From contig CANTFL010000080.1 of NCBI GenBank assembly GCA_947650285.1, positions 1 through 64,000 of the forward strand: a DNA stretch of 64,000 nucleotides, read 5' to 3'. Below are positions 22,750-33,861 of the stretch, piece by piece. Origin of the DNA: Hyaloperonospora brassicae. Its lineage: Eukaryota > Oomycota > Peronosporomycetes > Peronosporales > Peronosporaceae. The stretch's first letter is position 1; each line of letters begins with the position of its first letter. Under the pieces are notes generated by a model that saw only the letters and a list, made by a program, of their open reading frames with translations, was not told the origin of the DNA and did no database searches. The position numbers and the translations under genes were made by a program.

Positions 22750-22916
22750 TAAATGTGTTGGTATTGCCCTCCTCCTCTGAACCCGGTTCAGAGGTTCCTT
22801 CTAGCGTTTCCTCCGCACGTCGTCTACGTGAGGTTTCGAGGCACCTTTGCCTACACTGAGAGCAGTGTGAGATAGCTTGTAGTGATTGGCCTACAAGCGA
22901 AGGGTGCCCCGTTACA
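22750..22916. repeat. truncated LTR related to the Gypsy LTR
   Basis: The stretch ends in GTGCCCCGTTACA (22,904-22,916), matching the Gypsy LTR terminus. It has the same hairpin style: 10-bp arms around one base at 22,774-22,794, 8-bp arms GCTTGTAG/CTACAAGC near 22,875-22,898, and ACACTG/CAGTGT. The body does not match the 393-bp LTR, so it is probably a related but distinct family. Confidence 0.55.
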
Positions 22917-23360
22917 ATTCTCGCTCGCAACACATTTAGCCGCGCTTCAAACGTTGTCTTGCATCTTACACAGCTACAGATGTCATTGATGATGCAACAC
23001 AGTTTTGTGATATTCCATCTATTAGAGCTTGCAGCGATTGCCTAGTTGCATGCCTGTTGTACATAGTCAAATCTCGTGGTGCCTCCCTCCCTCTTCGTGA
23101 GTTTTTGGTGCTATTTAGTAGCTCTCGATATTTATATCGCGCAATGTTTTACTGGACTCGAAACACGGGGACTCTCTCGTAGTTTACGAGGCATGGTAAA
23201 CTGCAGATCACAATAATGACTAGTAAGGGTGACTATCACCAAAGAGGGAGATGTAATCGTACTTATGCAAGGCGATACGATGGACTTCGTCCGATGTTCA
23301 CACGCTATTTGCAACTCCCCCTGCAACAAAGCGCCGCATCCCCTCCACGTACACACAACA
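22917..23360. other. boundary between repeat block and gene island
   Basis: No gene is seen. It holds the upstream region of the SPC1 gene. An in-frame ATG upstream (23,229) exists but the conserved protein begins at 23,361. Confidence 0.5.
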
Positions 23361-23678
23361 ATGGTCGACTACAAGGGACAAGCACGTGCTGAAACTCTTC
23401 TCGTGGTGTGCTTCGCGGTGATCTGCACGCCCGCCTGGATCTACGGCTACTTCGAGCAAGACTTCACCAGCGCGCTCCACGCTTGGATGCTCGCAACAGT
23501 CGTTTGTGCACTGGTGAGTCTCGCACCACTCTTTTGACGGAGATTGCTGACACGTGGACATGGTCTGACTCTCGCTCGCTCACTGCTGCAGCTTATTCTG
23601 CCGAACTGGCCGATCTACAATCGTCATCCGGTCAAGTGGCTGCCCAGTGCTATGTACGTGAAGAAGAAAAGCTGCTGA
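23361..23678 (+). CDS. SPCS1: signal peptidase complex subunit 1
   Basis: Two exons (23,361-23,513 and 23,592-23,678, GTGAGT...GCAG) encode 79 residues. The N-terminus MVDYKGQARAE and the C-terminal LPNWPIYNRHPVKWLP are hallmark motifs of Spc1/SPCS1, with two short membrane spans between them (about residues 13-30 and 37-54). Spc1 is a small non-catalytic ER membrane subunit of the signal peptidase complex that helps it discriminate signal peptides from membrane anchors. The start was chosen because the family begins just before DYKGQ; an upstream ATG would add a non-conserved 44-residue leader. The gene is convergent with SET, with only 133 bp between stop codons. Confidence 0.93.
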
Positions 23679-23811
23679 GCGACGGCAAGACCTGACAGAA
23701 GGACGAAGAGTGCCCAGCACGCTGCAGCACGTGCGGAGAAGAAGCACTGAGGAGGTCATAGTGGCATCGTAGGATTGCAGCTGCAGACACTAGTGAGGTC
23801 CACGTGAAAAC

Positions 23812-24877
23812 CTATTCCTTGTCCTCAGCGTCCTCGTCGTTGCCATCGCCTTCCTGGTCCTCTTCATCCTCGTCCTCTTCACCTTCGTCCTCCTCGTTCT
23901 CCTCTCCTTCGTCGTCGTCCTCGTCGTCGTCGTCCTCGTCCTCATCCTAACATCGCGACAACACATCGTTACGCTTGCCGGTGGATGTGCATTCGACTGT
24001 CAAGCTCGAATCTTACCATCGCGAAGTACTGCACAGGATTTTTCCATATTTCTTCCTTAATGATCTCTGCTACGTCCTGGTCGCCGTCCGTCGAGATGAA
24101 CCACTACAAACAGAGAGCATGCGGCAGTTGTTAGTCGCAGCGTATGTATAGCAAACTCAATCACATGCTACGATACCTGGAAGAAAGCAAACTTTGCCGG
24201 ATCTTCTGATACTTCAGCTTTCTCCTGCCACGTGATCTCCGAGGCAGTGACGTCCACTTCTTCCTCATCCTCTGAGAACTTGACCTGCTTCCACAGCGTT
24301 GTGGGAGCAAAGTACGGGTTCTCCTTGAACACCTGACGGAATTCAAATGGACAAGGCACACAGTAAACACCTTTGCAGACACGGTCGGAAATCGACGCAC
24401 GACCGGGACACCACACTACCATCTCCATCCTAAAACTCCCATCGTCACCGACAAACGTGACGTCAAACGTCTGCAGGTAGTCCATGAGCATCTCGTCGTC
24501 CTTGGTGAAATAGTTGCCTACCAGCGGATGGTTCACAAACTGCTCCAGCAAAAACAGAACAGCACGAGCTCTGTTCAGCGAGCAGGTCCACCCCTGAGTC
24601 AGACCGCAAAGCAGACCGATACAGCACGTACCACTTTCTTCCAAAAGTGGGGAATCTCCGTCAGCAGTTCGTTGCGCTTGATGTACGTAGGGCGCTTCTT
24701 GGCGTTGTACTTGGTCTCGATCACGAGGATCTCCTTGGCCTGCTCCACGTTCACCTTCTCGAGCTCCTCCTCCACCTGCTGCACGGACTCGAGCACCTGC
24801 TTCATCTTCTCGAGCTCTTTCTCGGTCGACTCGTGCGCGTCTGTGCGCTGGCGCTTGGGGGACGGAGGACCGGTCAT
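23812..24877 (-). CDS. SET/NAP-family histone chaperone
   Basis: Five exons (24,877-24,632; 24,539-24,420; 24,332-24,177; 24,103-24,017; 23,946-23,812) join in frame to 247 residues, close to human SET/TAF-I (about 277). Residues 1-20 carry a basic KRQR patch. About 15-60 form the long dimerisation helix, and 60-200 the earmuff domain (RPTYIKRNELLTEIPHFW, NHPLVGNYFT, ENPYFAPTTLWK, WFISTDGDQDVAE, IIKEEIWKNP). The tail of about 44 residues is almost only Asp/Glu. Such proteins shield histones in nucleus and cytosol and help assemble or open chromatin; animal SET also inhibits PP2A. All splice sites are GT-AG. Confidence 0.93.
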
Positions 24878-25892
24878 GACTGCTGCTGCTGCTGTCTTTA
24901 TCTCGAAAGTGACTCGTCGTTGGTTGCACGCACGCTTCGGAACGGTCCCACCTTGGAGTCCCTCTCGAACTGAGTACCGAGTCTGCAAGTCGTATTGCCA
25001 CTGCGGATGGCCTGTCCGACCTCGTGCCACATATTGTCTACATAACGCCCGTGTGGGACACATTCTGACACCTCGAGGTTTGCGAAAGATGAATCCGCGA
25101 CAGTCACGTGTGCAATCACTTTCGATGAACAAGTGCAGGCAGTACAAAGTGTAGTTGGTCAAGTAAACTGTAGTCGGTCAGCTGTGCGAGAAAGAGCACG
25201 AATAGTGTGATCTAATGAGGCACTAGACACTGCGACGTGACGTTGTGTGAGCATGAGCTAGTCAGCAAGGAGGTGTCATTGCACTTGCTAACGGCTCAGA
25301 CGGTGAGTTCCGGCGCCTTTGATGTGACGTGAGCGTCAATGACGGCAGAGTGGAGACAGTCATGAAAGACATCGTGAGAAGGTATGTTAAATTATACGAA
25401 GACGAAATCTTACGTGCATAGAACTCAGAGCATAGCATGCGTATTACAGACCTTGTCTGTTCGTCAAAGCTTCGTCGATTCGATCCACCTCGTTTGATCG
25501 TGCAACGGTTTAAACACAAAGCGATGGACCTGCACACACGATTCAGCTGTCGCTATCAAGATCACGAACGTTTTTTCGGATCGAACGTGCAAAGTAGAGA
25601 CGTTTGCAGTCAGGCGATACGCCACTGCTGAGACTGCCACACTTCGCGAACGAGACTATCAGGTCTCAAATAAACTCGGTACGAGCGAAGGCGCATTACA
25701 CATGAAACGCGTTGTTTATCACGAGTAGCCTTTTCATTCGCGGCGCTCTATAACCTACAAAACAGGAAGAAGCGTCGACCATGAATAGGTCAAACACCAG
25801 ATCGACCGCGTCTAATCCACCACGACCGCGTCGCTTCCTTGCGTTTCCGCCATCTTGCACTGAGATAACTACTACTACTGCTACTCCTACTC

Positions 25893-25955
<63 letters not shown>

Positions 25956-26135
25956 CACTACTACTACTACCACCTTCTAGTATCACCACTTCTGCCGTTT
26001 TCAGCCAGCATCCCTCCCACCTCCAGCCAGTATCTCTCCCACTCTAGCGCCTTTTCTCTTGCCACGTCGACATGGCTCGATCGATCTTGACAGGCGCATA
26101 CTCCCGCTTAAATACGATTCCGATCATCAAACGTT
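24878..26135. other. divergent intergenic region between SET and glycosidase genes
   Basis: The region is 1.26 kb and must hold both promoters. The only distinct structure is a trinucleotide microsatellite near the right end. Frames here are low-complexity artefacts. Confidence 0.6.
25867..25971. repeat. (ACT)n trinucleotide microsatellite
   Basis: About 100 bp of almost pure ACT/TAC repeat with a few CTC/CTG interruptions, about 170 bp upstream of the glycosidase start codon. It gives long Thr or Val runs in spurious frames. Confidence 0.95.
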
Positions 26136-28612
26136 ATGGTCTCTGCTACGAGTCTGCTGCTCGCCGCTGTCTGCGCGTTCGCTCTGGTCGCAGCTGCTTC
26201 TCTATGCGACGAGCACACGCTAGAGAGCGATGCGATGAAGCTCCTACTAGACCACGTGGACGTGGAGTTAGGCGGTGTCGGAGCTGGAAAGAGCGACGTC
26301 GTGGGGTTCCAATATCTGGTACTTCCCTCGCCAAACTAAACTCACATTGACGGACTCTTTGCAGCTATGCATATACTGACACTTAATCAATGCTCCTTGT
26401 CATATAATGTAGAAACCGGCAGAAGCTCTGCTGGCCGCTCAAGCGATTGCCCACGAGAACTTCACGCAGGCAACAGCGCAAGTTCAGCACATCCTCACGT
26501 ACCAGACACCTGATGGGTTGCTACCGCACTTGGTCTATGGCTCATCCGTGCCGTCCGAGGTACGATGGCTAGCCAGCAATCGAACCTTCCACCCAGGTCC
26601 TGCATTTTGGAAGCAAACGTTGGTCAAGGAGCACCAAGAGACCGCTTGGACTTTGCCATTCACCACCTCGACGTTCTCGGCCCCTCCTGTGGCAGCTGAC
26701 GTGGTCTGGGAGGTCTTTCGCTTGGCGCCATACGACTCGGCGATGACAGGGCAAACGAATGCTGTTCAGTTCCTTTGCCATGTATACGAGCCACTCAAGA
26801 AGCTGCAGAAGCACTTGTTCGCCACGCGCCGCGGTGGCAGTCCTAGTGGTCTGCTGTCTACTCACGTAAGTTGCAGAAATTGGATGTATACATGGCTATG
26901 GGCTGTTTGTGTGTGCGGGCACGTTTTCGTGGACACTGACATATTCCTTTGGCTTGGCGATTATGTTGCAGCACCCTTGGGAAACGTTCTCATCGCTGTC
27001 TCCGCACTGGAAAGGATTTCTTGCCGAGGTGAAGAAAGCACCGGACTACAAAAGCGTGGTGAGCTCGATCCCAGACCAAGCCCGGCGTCGCTTTGCAGTC
27101 GGTGCAAGTACCTTGTTTTCCGCACAAGATGCAGTGGAAAACATGTACGAGCCAATGATATATCTTGCCGCACAAGCACATCGTGGAGAACATAGCAGTG
27201 CAATCGATGACCGTGGATCCAGTGGGTTTGAGTATACCACGAATGCTCCATTCGAGGTCGAGGATGTGGAGTTTAATGCTCTTATGCTGAGATCATCATT
27301 GGGTCTTGTGAACATTGGCCGTGTGCTCGTGAAACACTCATCTGTGTGCACGGGGTTCACCTTAACCCAAAAGGAGCTACTGGACGAAGTGGAGGAGCTT
27401 CAAAAACTGAGTGAAGGGCTCAGGGCGGCTATCGTTGGCAGTGACGAAAGCCAAGGTCTGTGGAACGCATCGGCTGACTTTTTCGCAGACTCTAGTCGAT
27501 TTGCAACGACTGCAGTACACTCCTTACGCGGATTTCTACCCGCATATGCTGTGGAGTTGGACGACAACAAGAAGATGCGGTCGATGAAGCATTTTCTTTC
27601 CGAGCCCGGTTCCTTTTCTTTTTTCTGCGCTCGGTATCCGGCTTCATTCATTGCATGCTCGGGGAATGACTTGACCGAAATTGCTAGCTCAATGAGCAGC
27701 CGTCCAGCCACTACGACGTGGATGCTCTACAACTACTATCTACAGCGTGGATTCGTCAGAGTGCGCTTGCATACTTTCGTTGTCGTTGTAGTCACGAGTC
27801 AATCACGTTTGTTAACATACTGTAATGTGCAGAACAGGTTTCCAGGACTGGCAGATTACGTTCGCAACAAGACCAGGGATATGGTGTGCGGGACAACTGC
27901 ACCTGCTCCACCGTCCCTTTTCCGGTTTCCTGTCTTGTCGGATGCGGAAGAGCCCACTCCAGCGGTTCTCTCACCGGCTTACAAGTCTCACGATGGTGAA
28001 CCGATCGAAGTGTTTGACGACAATTACTTGGGCTCGATCCTAGCAGCTGCCGCTTTGTTAAACGTTCTGCTACCCGCAGGTACGCAGCCAAACTTGTGAC
28101 TGCGCAATCCTAGTAGCTGACTCACTTTTGTCGCAACAGCGACACCGCCGCCGAGTCCTGACACGCCGCCCATTGACCATCGTATTCTTTCTGTGATCAT
28201 GTGTGTTGAGTTGGTGGTAGCGTTTGGAGTCGCTATGAGCTGTTTTCTTTTCTCAGTTTATTTCGTGGCGAATCGACCGCGACAAGCACACCAGTTTCCT
28301 GTATCCACAGCATGTCGGCGATCGTCCACAGAGACCGCAGAAATGATTCATCAAGCAAAACTCGATCACCACATCGATGATGGGCGGGAACGCGATGCCA
28401 GCAGATACTCGTGGGCAGACAGGCACTCGGAATCGTCATTCAGCGACTGCTCTCCAAGATCCGGGCGCACTCCGCATGAGTTAGAAGAGTCGTTGCTGCC
28501 CGCGGCTGACGAGCGCTACGGATCATTCAATGAGGCCGCGCGGCCACAAACTACGTTCAACTTTGTCTGGAAAGCTGGAAAAAAGGTGCTGGCAGCCATC
28601 AGCCCGTGGTGA
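26136..28612 (+). CDS. secretory-pathway GH63-like glycosidase with C-terminal anchor
   Basis: Five exons (26,136-26,318; 26,413-26,865; 26,972-27,760; 27,833-28,079; 28,140-28,612) give 714 residues. Residues 1-21 are a signal peptide (LLLAAVCAFALVAAAS). About 60-560 resemble the six-hairpin catalytic fold of GH63-like and mannosylglycerate-hydrolase-like enzymes (WKQTLVKEHQETAW, FEVEDVEFNALMLRSSL, TTTWMLYNYYLQRGF, FDDNYLGSILAAA). One membrane span follows at about 575-600, then a Ser-rich cytosolic tail. This predicts a type I membrane enzyme of the ER/Golgi or cell surface acting on glycans; the substrate is unknown. The third intron is 72 bp, in frame and stop-free, so retention would only add 24 residues. 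The gene converges with the DEK/TFIIS gene 109 bp downstream. Confidence 0.75.
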
Positions 28613-28721
28613 GTGAGGAAAGCTCAACAGCTTTTGATGCGCAAAACATGGCGACACGTCGGACAGTGAGAGCTTCAACAGTAATGATTCAACTTGACGT
28701 TGCTTACAAGCCACAGCACAC

Positions 28722-30647
28722 CTACAGCAAGTCCTTCTTCCATCTCGCCACAAGCTGCGTAGCCGTCTTAGCCACGGAGGGCGCGGCATGCTTGCGCAGT
28801 TTGTTAATCGTGCGCCCAACACCCGTGCTCTTCAGGATATCGACAGTGAGCACCATGCCTGCAAGCGTGCTCAAAACGTGTGTGGCCAGTGCGGCGGAGA
28901 TGCTCTTCGTGTCGCCGTTCTGATCCAGTAAACCTTGCAGAAAGCCGACGCGTGTTGCTACGTCTTCTATTTCAGCTGGGGCTGCTGCGGTTGCTGCTGC
29001 TACCTCGGAATCGATGCTTCTATCCTTGGTATCGCTTGCAGTGGCATTCGACGGCCCCGTGGAAAATGCCTGCACATCCGACATAAACAATGAATAAGAG
29101 CTCACAAAACACACGCATCGATACAAGCATCTCATTCTTACGTCAGTGTCCCCGATGTCCGCATTCAGATGTAGCTCCAACATTGGGGTGGCCTCCGGGA
29201 AAGCTGGTGCAAATCCCATCCGCCGAGGCTCACACAATGCCCACAGCGCTTGTACAGTGGAAAAATATTGCAGTTCGGCGTCATGTTGAGCCGATTCAGT
29301 CGTCCACGAGCCATCCTCTTGTTGAGTCAGCAACAAGAAAGCCATTCCTCGACGCACCTGGACAAGATTGTTTGAGCCTTCGAAGCAGCGTAAAGCCTAC
29401 TCGTTCAGTGACAACGGAGTACGAATTAGCACGAGACAAATCGAAGTCATCCACTTTCCTTCCTTCTCACCCGCAAAGTCTCCCCGAGTAGATTCACGTC
29501 TTGTTGCGCGAGGTGATATACAACATGGTGACGCAAGAAGAAGTACTCGTGAGGCAGTAGGTCCTGTTCAGCGGTACACGACCAACGTTACAATTGTACA
29601 CTTGTCACAAATGCCAAAGTTCCTCACCGTCTCGCAGCGTAGCTTGCCATGGTTTGTCAGCACAAACACCAGCGTAGTGACAAAGCGCACTTGGTCGGCA
29701 TAATCTTGAGGTGACAGGTCACTCGGTCCTTTGTACGGATAAACTGACAACAGATGCTGAAGCAACTGCGGCAAGATGAAGCCAATCTGGATCCCGAGCT
29801 CGTGTGTGTGATGCCACAAAACCAGCGCTCTCGCCAGTTGCTCGTATACGGAGACTCCGCTGTGGTTGTTCCTCGATGGCGGCTCCTCGGCTGGATTCCA
29901 CCCGAGCAGCTCCTGCTCATACCATCAACACCACTCACATCAGACCCTCGTCCGCAACACATAAACGCCTGGTCGCTCATCTCTCGTCACCTTGGGACCA
30001 TAGAAAGCAGGCGATCGATCACAAAAGTCCAAGAGCTCGACACGCCGCGCATGAGCGATGCCAAGGCGCTCCACAATATACACAGCTCGAATCGCCTGGA
30101 CAAGCTGTGTGGGCGTGGGGATCGAGCCTGGCGTCCAGTCTGTGTGGCGGTCTTCTCCAAGCCACAGAGCACCCAGCAGTCGCGCGTAGAGCGTCGCCAG
30201 TCGCTGCACTTCTCCTTTTTCCACTGCCTGGAGATTGTAAAGAGACTGAATCGCGTGCAGTCCCCAGTCGGGAAAACTCAACGGGTCTTCACGCTGCATC
30301 TGGTACACGCGACGGAGGCCCTTGACAATGCTCTCGCGTCGCATCGCCATCTTCCACGGCTCCGGTGGGTCCACTCGCTTGGCCACTTTCTTGGCCTTGA
30401 GCTTGCGCAGTTCCTGGTGCATCAGCCGCTTCAGTACGTCTTTATGGGTCGCGAGACTAACGTGCACCTCCTTCTCCACCGCCTGCCGCACGAGCTTCGT
30501 GGTCAGCTTCGACATGTCGCTGGACGTGATCACGCCCGCAATGGCCGCTGAGATCTTGGCCTCGAGCTCCTTCGATATCGTGCGCGGGTTCGAGATGAGC
30601 GACGAGCCCGCGGACGTCATCTTGGTGTACATGCCTCCGCCTGCCAT
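28722..30647 (-). CDS. DEK_C / TFIIS N-terminal domain protein
   Basis: Five exons (30,647-29,991; 29,912-29,628; 29,563-29,471; 29,357-29,142; 29,069-28,722) give 532 residues. About 20-75 match a DEK C-terminal domain (ISKELEAKISAAIAGVI, KLTTKLVRQAVEKEV, VLKRLMHQEL), a DNA-binding helical fold. The helical middle (about 230-420) includes one QW-type repeat (LLLTQQEDGSW). The last 75 residues match the TFIIS N-terminal (LW) domain (VDILKSTGVGRTINKLRKH, VARWKKDL), which docks to transcription elongation factors. A role in nuclear transcription or chromatin is inferred; the combination is unusual. The start is supported by its position just before the DEK_C domain. It is head to head with the ferredoxin-fold gene. 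Confidence 0.8.
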
Positions 30648-30870
30648 GCTGTCGGAGGGTGGGGACCACAGTGGGTGATATTCCGTCTCGCGGGTTTTGC
30701 ACCGGGGTGGGTGACAACTGGGTCGGTGTGGGTGGTATACACACTGGGTTCTATGCGATCGAGGGTATACGTGGTCGGATGCATTTGCATTGACCTCATT
30801 TCAGCCAATCGCTGCACCGAAGTGAGCCATGTGTTCATTGTTGCTGCCCAAGTTAGCTGCTCCTCGTAAT
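30648..30870. promoter_or_regulatory. short bidirectional promoter region
   Basis: Only 223 bp separate divergent start codons. It contains a CCAAT box (about 30,805) and an oomycete-type initiator match TCATTTC (about 30,796) about 70 bp before the right-hand ATG, plus GGGTGGGTG-rich repeats near 30,700. Confidence 0.55.
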
Positions 30871-31559
30871 ATGCCGCTGCTGGCCCGTGCTCTCCGATCG
30901 TCTGCGCTATCGCGCGCCGTGGGCCATCGGTTCATTGGCGGGTTCGCTGTCGATGCGTCGACGCCGACTGTCGCTGAGCGATTGTACGCTGTGCTGTGTG
31001 TTATCCCACCGCTCTCACTCTCTCTCTCTCTCTTTGTGTATCGCGTTTTGCTCCCCCTATTCTGACTGTTGGTGCGTGTCTTCTTGTGTGTGGCAGGGTG
31101 AACGTGGTGCTCGTGGACTACGAGGGAAACCGCCACATGGTCAAGGGACGTGCTGGCCAGACGCTGCGTCAGGCTTGTGAGATGAACAGCGTTGGCTACG
31201 TCAAGGACGACTCCATGGGCGGCGGCGGCACGTACGACGCCCGTCGCGCCGACTTTTACACCGAATCGCTCTTTGGCGAAGGCTCTTCGTCTCCACAGTC
31301 GCACGTCGTGATTTCCAACGAGTGGTTCCACAAGCTGCCGCCTGCCAACGCGCGTGAGCGTCACATCATTGACACGTACGTCCCGAAGGAGGACCGCTCC
31401 GTGAACTCTCGTCTGGGCACAGAGATCGTGCTACAGGAAGAACTGAATGGCATGGTGGTGGCTGTGCCGGAGGCGCCACCGGTCGAGGAGTACGTGTATG
31501 AGCACGAGTATGACGAAGACGATTACGAGTCGTACGATGACGAGGACCAGGGCGCGTAA
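30871..31559 (+). CDS. mitochondrial ferredoxin-fold protein lacking cluster cysteines
   Basis: Two exons (30,871-30,983; 31,097-31,559) encode 191 residues. The N-terminus is an amphipathic Arg-rich presequence (MPLLARALRSSALSRAVGHR). About 38-150 follow the 2Fe-2S ferredoxin beta-grasp pattern: first strand VNVVLVDYEGN, helix GQTLRQACEMN, and the C-terminal NSRLGTEIVLQEELNGMVV block of mitochondrial ferredoxins. However, none of the four cluster-ligand cysteines is present; only one Cys remains in the region. The tail is acidic and Tyr-rich. This fits a structural, cluster-free ferredoxin such as the complex I bridge ferredoxin (C1-FDX) of plants and ciliates; that assignment is inference. 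The intron contains a (TC)n tract. An upstream in-frame ATG (30,829) would extend the leader by 14 residues. Confidence 0.75.
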
Positions 31560-32680
31560 GGAGATGGAGGGAGCAAGGCGACGAGGAAAGGTCATCTGTC
31601 AGAAGATGTGCTGGTCGATGCGACCCGTCTTGGAACGGTGATGACCTCGCAACGGCGTAGATATGTCGAAATTTGTTGCCGTAACCAACACGAAGAAAGA
31701 GAGTGCACGGTGACGTAAATGGCTCGCCTTGCGGACTGCAGCCTTCTTGACTAGTCGATTACCACGATACTCGGGTACGCACTGATGCCCGAAACGTGCG
31801 AGCGTTGTCTTCGCGTTCCTCTTGCTTCCATCGTCAAAGACTTTCGCAGTCGACAAGTCTCGACACGGCACTTCGTCAAGTGGCTTCGTCCATGGGACTG
31901 CATCACCGCGATATCGCGAGCTAATCCGGTGAGATGGGTGGCAATGCTGCAAGATGCCGTGCACCATCGATCTGCGTGTCGACGTACAAGCAAGTATGCT
32001 GAACGTGACTTGTCTTGCCGGCTGTATCGGTTGCGGTAGTCAAGCAGTAACCCACATGGCAGATGAACAACTGAGAGTCACGAGAATGTCCACGGTCATC
32101 CCGTCGTAACTTGCCCTTTCTGGTGCAACCTGCCTGCACCAACAACAGTCAATCCGATGGTTGCACGGAGACACGCAGTCACAAGAGTCGTAAACGAGCT
32201 CCAGCTAGTTGCCTACAATCGACAAAGTTGGTCAGCACCTCTGTCAAGGATTGTTTCACGGCAAATCCTAGCAAACCAAACGAGGAATAAGTCGATCGTT
32301 GAATTGATCAAACACCTACGACATGACTGCCCCTCGCAATAGCAAGTGCGCAACCTGTAGCCTTCTCGCCGCTTACGGTTATGCCTTTCACACAAAAGAG
32401 AACAGACACTCAGCCATCCGCGTGGTAGGAATGTGCAAGCCCTTGGTCTAATCGCGAGACACTCGACAGTGTGCCACAATCGATGGGCCCACGACCTCCC
32501 TCACTTGGCAACAATGCTTCTCCCAGGATGCAGGAAGCTTGTACGGCCCTCATCACTCCAGAACAACGCCTGAACTCCTCCATCCACGAGGACCCTTTCA
32601 TCTTGTCATTCGCCTAACGGCTCGCAAACCACTATCATCACCTCCATCCATTCTTGTACGAGGCGGTACAAGCGGAGATA
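31560..32680. other. convergent intergenic region, no gene seen
   Basis: 1.1 kb between two convergent genes with only short frames on both strands and no recognisable motif. Confidence 0.55.
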
Positions 32681-33653
32681 CTACTGTCCTTGTTCAGACC
32701 GCCGAAGAGCCGCCAAGCGAACTTTCTCGCGTCGGTCGGCCAGCGCCGATGACTCCGACGATGATGGTGTATCCTTATTGCCGCCGACACTTTGACCAGA
32801 CCCTGGTTTATTCACATGTCATTATCATGCATGCGTCCCGTTTCCACGTAAAATAGGGACCAACAACGTACCGGTAAATGGAGTGTAGACACGCTGGGGG
32901 GTTCCGTTCGTGATGCGCGAGGACGCGCTGGGATCGTCGCCCACTGGTGCACGATCTGTCACCGTCGCCGGTACGAGGCAGCTAAGAAACGAGCCAAGGT
33001 AGGCCATGCGATTGACGTAGGCAGGGATAGGCTTTCCTAGCAGCACTTGGCAGACTTCATCTGCGTACGTGTTGCAGTTTCTACTCAATCGACCATAAAT
33101 TGTCGAGTCAGTTCCCGCCCCCTCCTCTCTCTCTCTCTCTCCCTGATGCCTTCGCCACAAACCTACGATAGCATACTGTACCTGGTGAGTAGATTGTAGG
33201 CGTCTCCTGTATAGTACGAGCTTAGAGAATAGGCCAGTCGATGGGCCTCCTGGAAGCTTCCTTCGAAGAACCCCATGTCAATTGACTCTCGAAACTTGGC
33301 GCCTGCACGTGGAAAAGCGTTCAGTCCAAGACACACTCGAACACATACAGCAAGACCCACCACCACCACCACCAGCACCACCACCAACAATAGCCCAAAT
33401 GTATGCAAGTACCAGGCGCTTGACGCGGACTCGCCGAGAAGACGCCAGAGCCGCTCGCGTACGAGAACTCCTTTCCGGCGATTTCGACGCCACTGTGGAA
33501 GATGCCGAGACCGAGCGCTAGAGAGTCACGCAATCACTCAGAACCGACGAGTGTCGAAAGATACACGTGCACAGAGATCCACGTACGCGCAATGTACTCG
33601 TTGGCCTCCACGAGGTCGTACACATTGAGCGTGACGGCGGTGCGGACGGGCAT
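32681..33653 (-). CDS. PPPDE (DeSI-type) cysteine isopeptidase
   Basis: Five exons (33,653-33,587; 33,517-33,413; 33,302-33,182; 33,080-32,872; 32,802-32,681) give 207 residues. The PPPDE fold starts at VTLNVYDL (residue 7). The catalytic His lies in GLGIFHSGVEI (about 30) and the catalytic Cys in TRNCNTYADEV (about 102), followed by the conserved PAYVNRMAYLGSFL. DeSI proteases remove SUMO or ubiquitin-like modifiers or cleave acylated proteins. The C-terminus (ADRREKVRLAALRRSEQ) is charged and typical of plant and oomycete members. The last exon is inferred from a good GT-AG pair; without it the protein ends 18 residues after the splice point. The second intron holds a GGT microsatellite. 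Confidence 0.9.
33356..33389. repeat. (CCA)n microsatellite in an intron
   Basis: About ten CCA/CAC units, GGT on the gene's strand, lie inside intron 2 of the PPPDE gene. Confidence 0.9.
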
Positions 33654-33861
33654 CGCGAGCGTCGAGCACGGGCGACAACAAATGACGAGTGTAGTGCAAA
33701 TATCACACTCGAAACGCAATAATTCGGGTACGTTCGCTTTGTGTGCGCACGCGTCTCGTCTCTCGCTTCGCAGGCGTTTCAGTGCGTCACCCTAACTGTA
33801 GCCATTTCACTCGGCACGGCTTGAACCCATTTGACACACACACGAACACATACACGCACAC

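Noticed and set aside
24161..25001. long minus-strand frames across SET introns
   Set aside because: Intron read-through in wrong frames; the five-exon SET model joins exactly.
25696..25989. poly-valine and poly-threonine proteins
   Set aside because: Translation of the ACT microsatellite on both strands.
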